DNA from: Bradyrhizobiaceae bacterium Ga0074131
GTDB taxonomy: Bacteria; Pseudomonadota; Alphaproteobacteria; Rhizobiales; Xanthobacteraceae
Assembly (NCBI GenBank): GCA_001464035.1
Contig: LNEC01000017.1
Coordinates: 248,001 to 312,000 of the forward strand
Reading direction: 5' to 3'
Length of the DNA stretch: 64,000 nucleotides
Under the pieces are notes generated by a model. The model made no database searches, was not told where the DNA came from, and worked only from the letters and a program-made list of their open reading frames with translations. This document shows positions 47,130 through 55,754 of this stretch, one piece after another. The number at the start of each line of letters is the position of its first letter. The first letter of the stretch is position 1. The position numbers were made by a program, and so were the translations under genes.

Positions 47130-47324
47130 TTACTGCGGTACTTCCCGCACAACCGGCCCCCGAACGGCGGGTGCGGCCGGGACTGCGGCCTTCGGCGCTT
47201 CGATCGTTTGCACCTCCTTGGCCGGCTTGCCCCCCTGTCCGATCGGTCCAAACACGACCGCGGCCACCAGCACAATGGCCGCGACGATGCCGCCCAACAG
47301 TCTTGCGATCGCTTCGGTATCCAT
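47130..47324 (-). CDS. Small single-pass membrane protein
   Basis: A 64-residue protein with one membrane helix near the N-terminus (LLGGIVAAIVLVAAVVFGP, about residues 8-26) and an Ala/Pro/Val-rich tail. No known family recognised. The ATG at 47324 has AGGGA about 8 bases upstream; an in-frame ATG at 47330 is too close to that site. It is 273 bases upstream of the glycosyltransferase operon on the same strand. It may be a membrane accessory protein; this is unproven. Confidence 0.6.
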   Translation of the reverse strand: MDTEAIARLLGGIVAAIVLVAAVVFGPIGQGGKPAKEVQTIEAPKAAVPAAPAVRGPVVREVPQ

Positions 47325-47524
47325 CCGCATATTCCCTGGTCGCCGCTCGGGGCCGCGAGCGCTGACCACCCATCCTAGCGTGACGGAGCGGGCGCACAAG
47401 AGTTCCCAATTCTTGATGCCAACACACCAGCGCCGCGCTGGGAACAAGCCGGCAGCGCTATTTCCACGCAACCATGGGCGATTTGGACCGTTGGTTTAAT
47501 ATTGCCGCAACGGAGATGCACACC

Positions 47525-47977
47525 ATGTCGAATTCGAACCAGAAGAAGCCGGGCGGCAAGCCCGGCCAGCGTGCGCGGAAGGTCCCCCCACCGCGAAACC
47601 AGCAATCGGATCGGGTGCCGAACCTGGAGCCGGCTCAACAGCCCGACGTCCCGGCGCCCATCGAGGCAGCCGTCGCCGCACCCGACGCCTTGTCGAGCGC
47701 CGCGGCGCCGGCGAACACGCCTGGGATCGACATTCAAACCATCGCAATGGCCTACGGCGACTACAGCAGGAAGTCGTTCGAACTGACCAAGTCATTTGTC
47801 GAAAAACTCGCGGGCGTCCGCTCGCTCGACCAGGCGATCGAGATCCAGACCGAGTTCGCCAAGCAGGCTTACGAAACGTTCGTGATGGAGTCGCAGAAGA
47901 TCCGCGAACTCTACAGCGATCTGGCCAAGCAGACTTTCGAAGGCGCTGTCGCCAAGGTGGCCCCGACGTCGCGCTGA
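47525..47977 (+). CDS. Phasin family protein
   Basis: A 150-residue protein. The first 65 residues are basic and Pro/Ala-rich (KKPGGKPGQRARK), and residues 70-145 form the phasin helical domain (QTIAMAYGDYSRKSFELTKS, FAKQAYETFVMESQKIRELYS). Phasins coat polyhydroxyalkanoate granules. The ATG at 47525 follows GGAGA; the frame is open upstream. An intrinsic terminator follows. Confidence 0.85.
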   Translation: MSNSNQKKPGGKPGQRARKVPPPRNQQSDRVPNLEPAQQPDVPAPIEAAVAAPDALSSAAAPANTPGIDIQTIAMAYGDYSRKSFELTKSFVEKLAGVRSLDQAIEIQTEFAKQAYETFVMESQKIRELYSDLAKQTFEGAVAKVAPTSR

Positions 47978-48013
47978 CCTTCATCGGCGTCGCTCGAGCG
48001 ATGGCAAAAAGCT

Positions 48014-48038
48014 GCTCCGGTTTTCCGGAGCATTTTCT
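48014..48038 (+). terminator. Intrinsic terminator of the phasin gene
   Basis: Perfect stem GCTCCGG / CCGGAGC with loop TTTT, followed by ATTTTCTT and preceded by CAAAAAG, 37 bases after the phasin stop. Confidence 0.85.
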
Positions 48039-48166
48039 TGCGAGCGAGCGAGCGCCATCGCCGCTTGCCCGACAGATCGAACTGGCAGCGCGCCCCGGCA
48101 AACTGGCCAACCGCGATCGATTCCACTAGGCTCGGACCGAAAGCTTTATTGCTTCCCGCGCAATGA

Positions 48167-49000
48167 GTGCATCCCGTGACCAAGCCCCCCAAGAACGCTT
48201 CGAAAACCTCCGGCCACATCTACATCGGCGTCGGCGGCTGGACCTTTGCGCCGTGGCGCGGGGTGTTCTATCCGGAGAAGCTGACACAGGCGAAAGAACT
48301 GGAATATGCGGCTTCCAAACTCACCTCGATCGAGATCAACGGCACCTATTACGGCTCGCAGAAGCCGGAGAGCTTTCGCAAATGGGCGCGCGAGGTTCCG
48401 GACGGATTTGTGTTCTCGCTGAAAGGGCCGCGCTTTGCCACCAACCGGCGGGTGCTGGCGGAGGCCGGCGATTCGGTGAAACGCTTCTATGATTCCGGCG
48501 TGCTGGAGCTCGGCGACCGGCTCGGTCCGGTGCTGTGGCAATTCGCGCCGACCAAGAAGTTCGACGACGCCGATTTCGGCAAGTTTCTCGAGCTGCTGCC
48601 GCGCCGGCTCGAAGGCCGCGCACTTCGCCATGTGGTCGAGGTGCGGCACGACAGTTTTGCGGTGCCTGAGTTCATCGCGCTGCTGCGACAATTCGAAACG
48701 CCCGTGGTGTTTGCCGAGCACGGCAAGTATCCGGCGATCGCCGATATCACCGGCGACTTCGTCTATGCGCGGCTGCAGAAAGGCAACGACGACCTGAAAA
48801 CCTGCTATCCGCCGAAGGCGCTCGACGCCTGGGCGAAGCGGTTTCAGGTCTGGGCCGCCGGTGGCGAGCCGGACGACCTGCCGCGGGTCGATCCCGAGGG
48901 TGCCAAGAAGGTGCCGCGCGACGTGTTTGCCTATGTGATCCACGAGGGCAAGGTGCGTGCCCCGGCCGGCGCGATGGAATTGATCGAACGGGTGACATGA
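48167..49000 (+). CDS. DUF72 domain-containing protein
   Basis: A 277-residue TIM-barrel protein of the DUF72 (YecE) family, function not established. IYIGVGGWTFAPWRGVFYPE near the start, FVFSLKGPRFATN near 88 and DFVYARLQKG near 195 are diagnostic. Translation may start at GTG 48167 or GTG 48176; no clear ribosome site decides it. The DUF488 gene follows after 12 bases; these two families often sit together. Confidence 0.88.
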   Translation: MHPVTKPPKNASKTSGHIYIGVGGWTFAPWRGVFYPEKLTQAKELEYAASKLTSIEINGTYYGSQKPESFRKWAREVPDGFVFSLKGPRFATNRRVLAEAGDSVKRFYDSGVLELGDRLGPVLWQFAPTKKFDDADFGKFLELLPRRLEGRALRHVVEVRHDSFAVPEFIALLRQFETPVVFAEHGKYPAIADITGDFVYARLQKGNDDLKTCYPPKALDAWAKRFQVWAAGGEPDDLPRVDPEGAKKVPRDVFAYVIHEGKVRAPAGAMELIERVT

Positions 49001-49012
49001 CGGATCCAGCGA

Positions 49013-49474
49013 ATGGCAAAGACCCGAAAACTCTTCACTATCGGCTATGAGCAGACCCCGGCAAAAGCGGTGCTCGACGAACTCGAACAGGCCGGCGTGA
49101 AGCTGCTGGTGGACGTGCGCGCGGTGGCGGCGTCGCGCCGCCCGGGCTTTTCCAAGAACCAGCTGGCGGCCGGACTCGACGAGCGCGGCATCTCCTACCT
49201 GCATCTGCGCGGGCTCGGCACGCCGAAGGACGGCCGCGAGGCCGCGCGCAGCGGCCAGTTCGGCGCGCTGCACAAGATCTATGCGAAGCATCTGAAGACG
49301 CCGCAGGCACGGGAGCAACTCGACGAATTGTCGGCGCTGGTCAGGCAGGCAGGTCCGGTCTGCATTCTCTGCTACGAGCGCGATCACCGCGAGTGCCACC
49401 GGCAGTGGATCGCCGAGATCATCGAGGAGCGCGACGGTGTGAAGGTGGAAAATCTGGCAGCGAGGCAGATCTAG
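49013..49474 (+). CDS. DUF488 family protein
   Basis: A 153-residue protein of the DUF488 family. KLFTIGYEQTPAKAVLDELEQAG at the start, DVRAVAASRRPGFSK, and the C-terminal CILCYERDHRECHRQWIAE carry the family's conserved Cys and His residues (C-x-x-C-Y-E). The function is unknown; a metal or redox role has been guessed from these residues. It is the second gene of an operon with the DUF72 gene. Confidence 0.88.
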   Translation: MAKTRKLFTIGYEQTPAKAVLDELEQAGVKLLVDVRAVAASRRPGFSKNQLAAGLDERGISYLHLRGLGTPKDGREAARSGQFGALHKIYAKHLKTPQAREQLDELSALVRQAGPVCILCYERDHRECHRQWIAEIIEERDGVKVENLAARQI

Positions 49475-49479
49475 AGGCG

Positions 49480-49530
49480 ATCATTGCGAGTTACGCAGCG
49501 ACAACGCAATCGATTCTTCTTTGCGGCGCT
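49480..49530. repeat. Degenerate family A repeat
   Basis: ATCATTGCGAGTTACGCAGCG followed by ACGCAATCGATTCTTC matches the left arm of family A with several changes; the right arm is not recognisable. It lies after the DUF488 stop. Confidence 0.5.
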
Positions 49531-49621
49531 ATGGAATCTTCGCGGGAGCCTTTCATCGGCCGGCGCTTCGCGCCGGCTCGCCATGACCCCGCCATCGCAC
49601 CCACCCCCACCCTAGTCTGCC

Positions 49622-50788
49622 TCAATCCAGCGTGCGACGGAAGCGCATCACCGCGATGGTCATGGCCAGCAGCATCAGGGCCAGCAGCGCTATCGCGTCG
49701 TACTGCATGTTCGGCAGGGTCGCGCCCTTCAGCATGATGGCGCGGACGATCCGCAGGTAATGCGTCAGCGGCAAACCTTCGCCGATATACTGCGCCCATA
49801 CCGGCATGCCGGCGAACGGGAACATGAAGCCCGACAGCAAAATGCTCGGCAGGAAAAACATCAGCGACATCTGCATCGCCTGCAACTGGTTCTGCGCGAT
49901 GGTCGAGAACGTGTAGCCGATCGCCAGATTGGTGGTGATGAACAGCGTCGAGAGCAGCGCCAGCAGGGTCAGGCTGCCGTAGATGGGCACTCCGAACAAG
50001 AGCACGCCGATGCCGATGATCAGGATGGCCTGGATGAAGCCGACCAGCACGTAAGGCAGGATCTTCCCGAGCATGACCTCGACCGGCGTGATCGGCATCG
50101 ACAGCAGGCTCTCCATCGTGCCGCGCTCGATCTCGCGCGTCACCGAAAGTGCTGTGAAAATCAGCATGGTCATGGTCAGGATCGTGCCGACCAGGCCGGG
50201 CACGATGTTCAGCCGCGACGACGCCGTTGGGTTGTAGCGGGCATGGCTGCGGATCTCGAACGGCGGCGACGCGGGATCGCCGATGTGCAGGTCGTGCTGC
50301 AGCGCCGTCTGCACCACGGTGCCGAGCGCCGACATCGCCGAGCCTGCTGCGACGGGATCGGTGGCGTCGGCTGCGACCAACAGCGCCGGACGGTCGCCGC
50401 GACGCACCGCGCGCTCAAAACCGCGCGGAATCTCCACACCGAACAGCACCTGGCCCGACAGCAGCAGATCGTCGAATTCCGCGACCTCGTGCACTTCGCG
50501 GGTGAAGCGGAAATAGGCGGTGTTCTCCATCGCTTTCAGCACCGAACGCGCGAGGTCGCTATCCTCCTGCAGCAGGACCGCGGTGGGGAGATGGCGTGGG
50601 GTGGTGTTGATGGCAAAGCCAAACAGCAACAGCTGCATCACCGGGATCATCACGATCATTGCGAACGAGACCCGGTCGCGCCGAAGCTGGATGAATTCCT
50701 TCACCACCATGGCGTAGCTGCGCCGCCAGAAGCCGAACGGCCGATCCTTGCTGTCGCGGCTGTGGTCAGGTGCAGGGGTAACGCTCAT
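49622..50788 (-). CDS. ABC-2 type transporter permease (YbhS/YhhJ type)
   Basis: Exporter permease of 388 residues with an N-terminal helix (VKEFIQLRRDRVSFAMIVMIPVMQLLLFGFAIN), a large periplasmic domain and five C-terminal helices (ALSVTREIERGTMESLLSMP motif). The ATG at 50788 overlaps the stop of the ATPase gene by 4 bases. It is the last gene of the exporter operon, and only one permease is encoded where related systems often have two, so it may act as a homodimer. Confidence 0.92.
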   Translation of the reverse strand: MSVTPAPDHSRDSKDRPFGFWRRSYAMVVKEFIQLRRDRVSFAMIVMIPVMQLLLFGFAINTTPRHLPTAVLLQEDSDLARSVLKAMENTAYFRFTREVHEVAEFDDLLLSGQVLFGVEIPRGFERAVRRGDRPALLVAADATDPVAAGSAMSALGTVVQTALQHDLHIGDPASPPFEIRSHARYNPTASSRLNIVPGLVGTILTMTMLIFTALSVTREIERGTMESLLSMPITPVEVMLGKILPYVLVGFIQAILIIGIGVLLFGVPIYGSLTLLALLSTLFITTNLAIGYTFSTIAQNQLQAMQMSLMFFLPSILLSGFMFPFAGMPVWAQYIGEGLPLTHYLRIVRAIMLKGATLPNMQYDAIALLALMLLAMTIAVMRFRRTLD

Positions 50789-51741
50789 TGGAAATTGTCC
50801 GTCGAACGTGTCATCAGTTCGATAAAGACGTCTTCGAGCGACGGTTCGCTGTGCTGCCAGCGCCATCCCTTGCGGTCGCGATACGGTGCGATGCTGGCGT
50901 CAAGCGCCGCCCGGTCGCGGCCGGAGATATGCAGGGACGTGCCGAACGGCGCTACCATGTCGACACCCGGCTTGCCGGTGAGGCTGGACACGAGCGCGTT
51001 GAGGTCATCGCCCGACACCGTCCAGGTCGACAGCGCCGATGTGGCAATCACCTCGTCGACCGTGCCGTGCGCCAGCAAATGACCGTAGGCAATATACGCG
51101 ATCTCGTGGCAGCGCTCCGCCTCGTCCATGTAATGGGTGGAGACCAGCACCGTCAGGCCGTTCGCCGCCAGCGCATGGATCTCGTTCCAGAAATCGCGCC
51201 GCGCCTTCGGGTCGACGCCGGCGGTCGGCTCGTCGAGCAGCAAGAGTTGCGGATTGGGCAGCGTGCAGGCGCCGAGCGCGAGGCGCTGCTTCCAGCCCCC
51301 TGAGAGATTGCCCGCCAGCTGCTCCTCGCGGCCGTTGAGGCCGAGCCGCCTGATCATCTCGGCCGCGGCGCCCCGCGCATCGGCTACGCCGTAGAGCCGT
51401 GCCACGAATTCCAGGTTCTCGCGCACCGACAAATCCTGGTACAGCGAAAAGCGCTGGGTCATATAGCCGACCTGGCGCTTGATGCTGTCGGCTTGGCGGC
51501 GGATATCGTAGCCGAGACAGGTGCCCTCGCCGCTGTCCGGCGTCAGCAGGCCGCAGAGCATCCGGATGGTGGTGGTCTTGCCGCTGCCGTTGGGGCCGAG
51601 AAAGCCGTAGATGCTGCCGCGCCTGACCTGCATGCTGAGATCATGCACCACCTCGCGGCCGCCGAAAGCTTTTGAAAGGCCGCGAACGTCGATGGCGACA
51701 TCCGCAGCTGGTGCCGGTGCTAGTGCTGGCGCGGCCGTCAT
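50785..51741 (-). CDS. ABC exporter ATP-binding protein
   Basis: ATPase subunit of 318 residues with Walker A GPNGSGKTTT near 50, signature LSGGWKQRLALG near 150 and Walker B LLLLDEPTAGVDPKARR. A C-terminal extension follows (residues 240-318), typical of the CcmA/YbhF group. The ATG at 51741 overlaps the HlyD-type gene's stop by 4 bases. It is a single domain, not the double ATPase of YbhF. Confidence 0.93.
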   Translation of the reverse strand: MTAAPALAPAPAADVAIDVRGLSKAFGGREVVHDLSMQVRRGSIYGFLGPNGSGKTTTIRMLCGLLTPDSGEGTCLGYDIRRQADSIKRQVGYMTQRFSLYQDLSVRENLEFVARLYGVADARGAAAEMIRRLGLNGREEQLAGNLSGGWKQRLALGACTLPNPQLLLLDEPTAGVDPKARRDFWNEIHALAANGLTVLVSTHYMDEAERCHEIAYIAYGHLLAHGTVDEVIATSALSTWTVSGDDLNALVSSLTGKPGVDMVAPFGTSLHISGRDRAALDASIAPYRDRKGWRWQHSEPSLEDVFIELMTRSTDNFQ

Positions 51742-52526
51742 CGCTTGTCCGCGACCGGCATCTTGGCGCCGGGAAACACCGAGATTGGCTGGCCGACGCG
51801 CAAGGAGTCGGGCCGGTTCGGCCGCGCCTGAATCAGGTACACCAGCTTGCTGCGCTCCTCGAGGCTGTAGATGACGGGCGGGGTGTATTCGGCCGCCGTC
51901 GCAATGAAGTAGATCTTGGCGGTGAGACCGGCGGCGCAATTGTCGCAGGTGACACGCACCTCGTCGCCGACCGCGAGCTTCGGCAGATCCGTCTCCGGGA
52001 CGAAGAACCGCAGCTTGATATTGCCGGGCGGCATGATCGACAGCACCGGCCGCTGCGCCGGCACCAACTCGCCCTCGCGGAAATAGATCTGCTGAATGGT
52101 GCCGCCGACGGGAGCAAAGCCGCTGCGCCGCGCGAGCCGCGTTTGCGACGTGTTGACCCGCGCCTCCGCCACCCGCAGCGCCGACACCGCGGAGTCGAGA
52201 TTGGCCTGCGTGCCGGAACCGGTCCTGCTCAGGGAGGCGGCGCGGTCATGGGTCTGCTGCGCGTTGGCAAGCGTGGCGCTGTGCTGGTTGAGGTCGGCCC
52301 TCTGCAGATCGTCATCGACCGAATAGAGCGGCATGCCGGCCTTGACCTCGTCGCCCTCGCGCACGTTGAGTTTGACCACGCGTCCGGGTTCATCGGGACT
52401 GACGAAGATCATGTCGGCTTCGACCCAGCCCTGATAACCGGGATTCTTGACCTCGTTACAGCCGGCCAGCGCCGCGGCGAGCGCCAGCGCCGCCCAGATC
52501 GGCATCCGCGCTCGCGACGAAGTCAT
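51738..52526 (-). CDS. HlyD/membrane-fusion family lipoprotein of the exporter
   Basis: Periplasmic adaptor of 262 residues. A lipoprotein signal ends LAGC with C23 the lipidated residue. The biotinyl-lipoyl-like segment GRVVKLNVREGDEVKAGMPLYSVDD (near 50-75) and its return strand, plus a coiled-coil hairpin (about 75-130), are typical. Its start and stop overlap its neighbours by four bases each. Confidence 0.9.
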   Translation of the reverse strand: MTSSRARMPIWAALALAAALAGCNEVKNPGYQGWVEADMIFVSPDEPGRVVKLNVREGDEVKAGMPLYSVDDDLQRADLNQHSATLANAQQTHDRAASLSRTGSGTQANLDSAVSALRVAEARVNTSQTRLARRSGFAPVGGTIQQIYFREGELVPAQRPVLSIMPPGNIKLRFFVPETDLPKLAVGDEVRVTCDNCAAGLTAKIYFIATAAEYTPPVIYSLEERSKLVYLIQARPNRPDSLRVGQPISVFPGAKMPVADKR

Positions 52527-53170
52527 GTCGCTCTCCGTTCGCCAAAAATCAGATCGAGATGGACGCGAAACATCTCGATCGCATCCAGTGGCGCGTGCCT
52601 GCTGAACAGGCTCTGCCAGATCACCGCGATGAGCGCGGGCGCCACCATGATCTGCGGAAAGCGCGAAAGGTTCTTGTGCTGGATCTCTCCACGCGCGATG
52701 CCGAGCTCGATCAGCGCGCGCATGCCGGCGAGACCGCGCGAGACCACTTCGCGGTAGTAGAAATCGGCGATGGCCGGAAAACGTGGGCCTTCGGCGACGA
52801 TCAGGCGCACGATGTCGCCGCGCCGCGTGCTGGCGACTTCTCGGATAAAATTCTGGGCAAATCCCTCGACCATGTCGCGCACCGATCCGCCGACCGGCGG
52901 CGGCGCATGGAGCCGGTTGATCATCGGCACCAGTGCGGTGCGGATCAGCTCCTCGAACATCGACTCCTTGTCCTTGAAATGCAGATAGATGGTGCCCTTG
53001 GCGACGCCGGCCCGCTTGGCGACGTCGTCGAGCCGGGTCGCGGCAAATCCGCGCGAGATGAACTCGTCCAGCGCCGCCTCGATGATGGCCGCTCGCCGCT
53101 CCGCCGTGCGCTCCGCGCGGTTGGCCGGGGCCTTCGCAGTCTTTGGCGCCTGGGCTTTCATATCTTTCAC
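52523..53170 (-). CDS. TetR family transcriptional regulator
   Basis: Repressor of 215 residues and first gene of the exporter operon. The helix-turn-helix lies at about 40-65 (TRLDDVAKRAGVAKGTIYLHFKDKESMFEEL). The C-terminal ligand domain resembles the TetR_C CecR/YbiH-like group. A second in-frame ATG is at 53161. It most likely binds the perfect palindrome at 53237 and represses its own operon. The effector is unknown. Confidence 0.93.
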   Translation of the reverse strand: MKDMKAQAPKTAKAPANRAERTAERRAAIIEAALDEFISRGFAATRLDDVAKRAGVAKGTIYLHFKDKESMFEELIRTALVPMINRLHAPPPVGGSVRDMVEGFAQNFIREVASTRRGDIVRLIVAEGPRFPAIADFYYREVVSRGLAGMRALIELGIARGEIQHKNLSRFPQIMVAPALIAVIWQSLFSRHAPLDAIEMFRVHLDLIFGERRAT

Positions 53171-53236
53171 CGGCCGGCCTTCGACCCGTTCGCTAGAACT
53201 GCTGATCTGACGGAGGACTTTGACATTGTATTAATC

Positions 53237-53254
53237 TGACTGACTGGTCAGTCA
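53237..53254. promoter_or_regulatory. Palindromic operator for the TetR regulator
   Basis: TGACTGAC-TG-GTCAGTCA is an 18-base perfect palindrome, 67 bases before the TetR start. A minus-strand TTGACA (53256-53261) lies just next to it, so a bound repressor would cover the promoter. TGAC/GTCA half-sites are common in TetR operators. Confidence 0.75.
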
Positions 53255-53378
53255 TTGTCAACGACTACTCTGGTCGCCTCTTTCACCTCACCGTGATTGG
53301 GCTATTCCGCTGGGCTGGAACGCTAAACTGACGGGCTAAGCGTGATACTTCAGCCGATCGTGTCGCCGCCCGCCGGCG

Positions 53379-54659
53379 TCAGATGCATTTACGGATATAG
53401 GGCCGGTTGATTTCCCAGAGCTCATCCAGAAGAAGGCGGGCCGCTTCAGCGGAATTGACGACGGGATCGATCAACAGCGCCTGCAATGCCAGTTCCTTTG
53501 AAGCCTGCACCGCCGCCTCGACGGCGAGTTGCTGCACGTTGACCTGAACGGTCATGAGCTTGGCGACCGCGTCGGGCAATGGGCCCAGCGAAACCGGATG
53601 AATGCCCGCCATGTCCGCCATCACGGGAACTTCGACGGCGGCGCTGGCCGGAAGGTTTGGAATCGTTCCTTGATTGTAGACCACGCCGGATTCAATCAGT
53701 TGCTTGCGGTCATGCAGCACGGCCGCAATCACGGCGACGGCGCGCTCGCCCGATGCCGTCAGCCACCACCACGGAATCTCCGCCCTTCCCGCCAGCACGT
53801 CGTCGATGGTCTTTTCCGTTTTCGCCCGCTCGCCTTCGTCCCATTCGAAATTGTAGCCGCCCTCGCCGGCTTCCCAGCCATACGCCAGGTATTCGCCGAC
53901 ATGGCCGTCGCCGCAGCCGAGCCAGTAGCCGAAGGCCCGGAACAGGTTACGCGACAGCGGCGAGACCTTCGGGTCGTAATCCCTCTCCTTATCGCGCAAC
54001 AGCGGATAAAGGTCGGCGCCGGTCGCCCGGTTGCGGATCTGCGTCAGGCACTGGAAGTGATTGAGACCCGCGCCCCACACCTCCACTTGTTCGGCGGGCA
54101 GCCCGAGAATGGCGGCGACCGCATCGCGCGCCATGAAAATTCCGTGGCACAGACCAATGGTGCGGATCCTGCTGTATTTCCCGAGCGCCAGAACGATGCG
54201 GCTTTCCGGATTGGAAAAATTGACGAACAGCGCCTGCGGGCAACGCCGCTCCATCTCGCGCACGAAATCGAAAACCATCGGCAAGGTACGCAGGGTGAAG
54301 AACAGCCCGCCCGGGCCGCCGTTCTCGCCCAGGGTGTGACGAATGCCGTATTTGCGGGGCACCTCCCAATCGAGTTTCCAGAGCCGGTTGCGGTCGATCA
54401 CGGTCGAGTGGATGACAAACTCCGCGCCGTCGAGTGCGTTCCGCCAGTCAGTGGTTGACTCGATCTTCAACCCCGCGTGCGATTTGTCGTTGAGCAATTT
54501 TGCCAGCCGCTCGGTCCGCAACAGCCGGTCGGCGTTCCTGCCGACCAGCACCAGGGTGCTGCCGGCGAGATCACGGCTGGAGAACAAATCGCGGAACATG
54601 CTGATGCCGAACGACGCGCTGGTGGCGCCGAGAAAGACGATTTTGGTCACCGCCGTCAT
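53379..54659 (-). CDS. Glycoside hydrolase family 4 protein
   Basis: NAD+- and Mn2+-dependent glycosidase of 426 residues. The Rossmann start [13 protein letters not shown] (residues 6-18) binds NAD. The metal-binding residues C171 (GLCHG) and H201 (GLNHF) are present, and VNFSNPE (146-152) is a family motif. Family members act on alpha-glucosides, alpha-galactosides or galacturonides; the subfamily cannot be fixed here. No sugar transporter is near. It is cytoplasmic. Confidence 0.88.
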   Translation of the reverse strand: MTAVTKIVFLGATSASFGISMFRDLFSSRDLAGSTLVLVGRNADRLLRTERLAKLLNDKSHAGLKIESTTDWRNALDGAEFVIHSTVIDRNRLWKLDWEVPRKYGIRHTLGENGGPGGLFFTLRTLPMVFDFVREMERRCPQALFVNFSNPESRIVLALGKYSRIRTIGLCHGIFMARDAVAAILGLPAEQVEVWGAGLNHFQCLTQIRNRATGADLYPLLRDKERDYDPKVSPLSRNLFRAFGYWLGCGDGHVGEYLAYGWEAGEGGYNFEWDEGERAKTEKTIDDVLAGRAEIPWWWLTASGERAVAVIAAVLHDRKQLIESGVVYNQGTIPNLPASAAVEVPVMADMAGIHPVSLGPLPDAVAKLMTVQVNVQQLAVEAAVQASKELALQALLIDPVVNSAEAARLLLDELWEINRPYIRKCI

Positions 54660-54748
54660 GTTCGTTTCCCTGGCGCCGAACGGCCGGCCGTTCCGACCGG
54701 CCCAAGCATCGAGTACGACACAGGGCAGCGGGGTCGGCTTGATCTAGA

Positions 54749-55159
54749 TCAGCCGTGAAACTTCAGTCCGTCGACGATCTTGTCGATCATCCTGCGCTCG
54801 GCGCGCATGGCGAGCCCGACCAGATTAAGTTCGGCGCGGATCACGGCGCTGACCGCCGCGCGGTTGGCGGCATCATGCGTGGTCTTGAACATATCTTCGG
54901 TATAGACCGCCGGCTTCACGTCGCGCGCAAGCGCGCGTTCGAGCGCACGGGACAGCTGCGGCCGGTCGGCGCCATAGATCAGGATCGGCTGACCGATCAG
55001 CGACCAATATCGCGTGCCCGAACCATCGGCGTAGGGCTCGCCGATGCATTCCGGAAAAGCTGCGGCAATGCCCGAGGCCAGAAACGCCGCGACGTTCAGC
55101 TTCTGCCACGCCTCGAGGTCGGTCCGGATCACGACCGCGATCTTGGTGTCGAATTGCAT
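54749..55159 (-). CDS. DUF2000 family protein
   Basis: A 136-residue protein of the DUF2000 family, function unknown. KIAVVIRTDLEAWQKLNVAAFL at the start and AVSAVIRAELNLVGLAMRAERRMIDKIVDGLKFHG near the end are typical. The fold is related to peptidyl-tRNA hydrolase 2-like proteins. It is a single gene between the GH4 and DUF4189 genes. Confidence 0.82.
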   Translation of the reverse strand: MQFDTKIAVVIRTDLEAWQKLNVAAFLASGIAAAFPECIGEPYADGSGTRYWSLIGQPILIYGADRPQLSRALERALARDVKPAVYTEDMFKTTHDAANRAAVSAVIRAELNLVGLAMRAERRMIDKIVDGLKFHG

Positions 55160-55192
55160 GGTTGACAGATTAGCCCGGATTCGTTCTGACGG

Positions 55193-55579
55193 TCAGCCCT
55201 TGGCGTCGCAGGCCCAAGCGCGGATCACGCATTCCTTGCCGCCGAATTCGTAGCATTTTTTGGTCGCGGCATTGAGCGAACTCGAAATCCTCGGCTTGAC
55301 CGCATAGGCGTGGGCGCCGCAGGGGTTGGCCATGTCGACCGCGAATGCCGCGCAGGCGCGCTTCATGGTCACCGCGGTGCATTCGCCTTTGCATTGCTTC
55401 AGCGCCGCGGCGCGCGCGGCGGCTTCCGCCGGGTAGTCGTAGGCCTGGCCATAGGCGCCGCATTTGCCGACGGCAAAGGCGCCCACCGCCCATGACGGCG
55501 TGGCGAACAGCCCGAGCAGCGTGAAAATCGCGGCAGATGCAAGTAGCGCGCGGCCGCGCGCGGCGTCGAAAAGCGTCAA
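55193..55579 (-). CDS. DUF4189 domain-containing secreted protein
   Basis: A 128-residue protein with a signal peptide (cleavage near PSWA-VGAF, about residue 31) and a Cys-rich DUF4189 domain (KCGAYGQAYDYPAEAAARAAALKQCKG). Eight cysteines in the mature part suggest disulphides, so it is periplasmic or secreted. The function is unknown. Confidence 0.82.
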   Translation of the reverse strand: MTLFDAARGRALLASAAIFTLLGLFATPSWAVGAFAVGKCGAYGQAYDYPAEAAARAAALKQCKGECTAVTMKRACAAFAVDMANPCGAHAYAVKPRISSSLNAATKKCYEFGGKECVIRAWACDAKG

Positions 55580-55665
55580 AATTCCCTCCCCCGAGGTCCT
55601 CGGCGGCCAAGCTACATCGGGGATGTTTCGACTTGGTGAACGAGAGGTTGAATACGAGGTTCCTT

Positions 55666-55745
55666 AGGGTGGACAATTGCGCTCTTGCGCCGTGCCCACC
55701 ATCAAATGCACAGAGGATAGTGAGCACGGCGCGAAGAGCGCACCT
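55666..55745. repeat. Dispersed inverted repeat, family E
   Basis: Arms GCGCTCTTGCGCCGTGC and GCACGGCGCGAAGAGCGC are complementary apart from a one-base bulge, separated by about 25 bases. It lies between the DUF4189 and MobA-like genes and runs to within 10 bases of the latter's stop. Confidence 0.65.
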
Positions 55746-55754
55746 CTGGCCACG

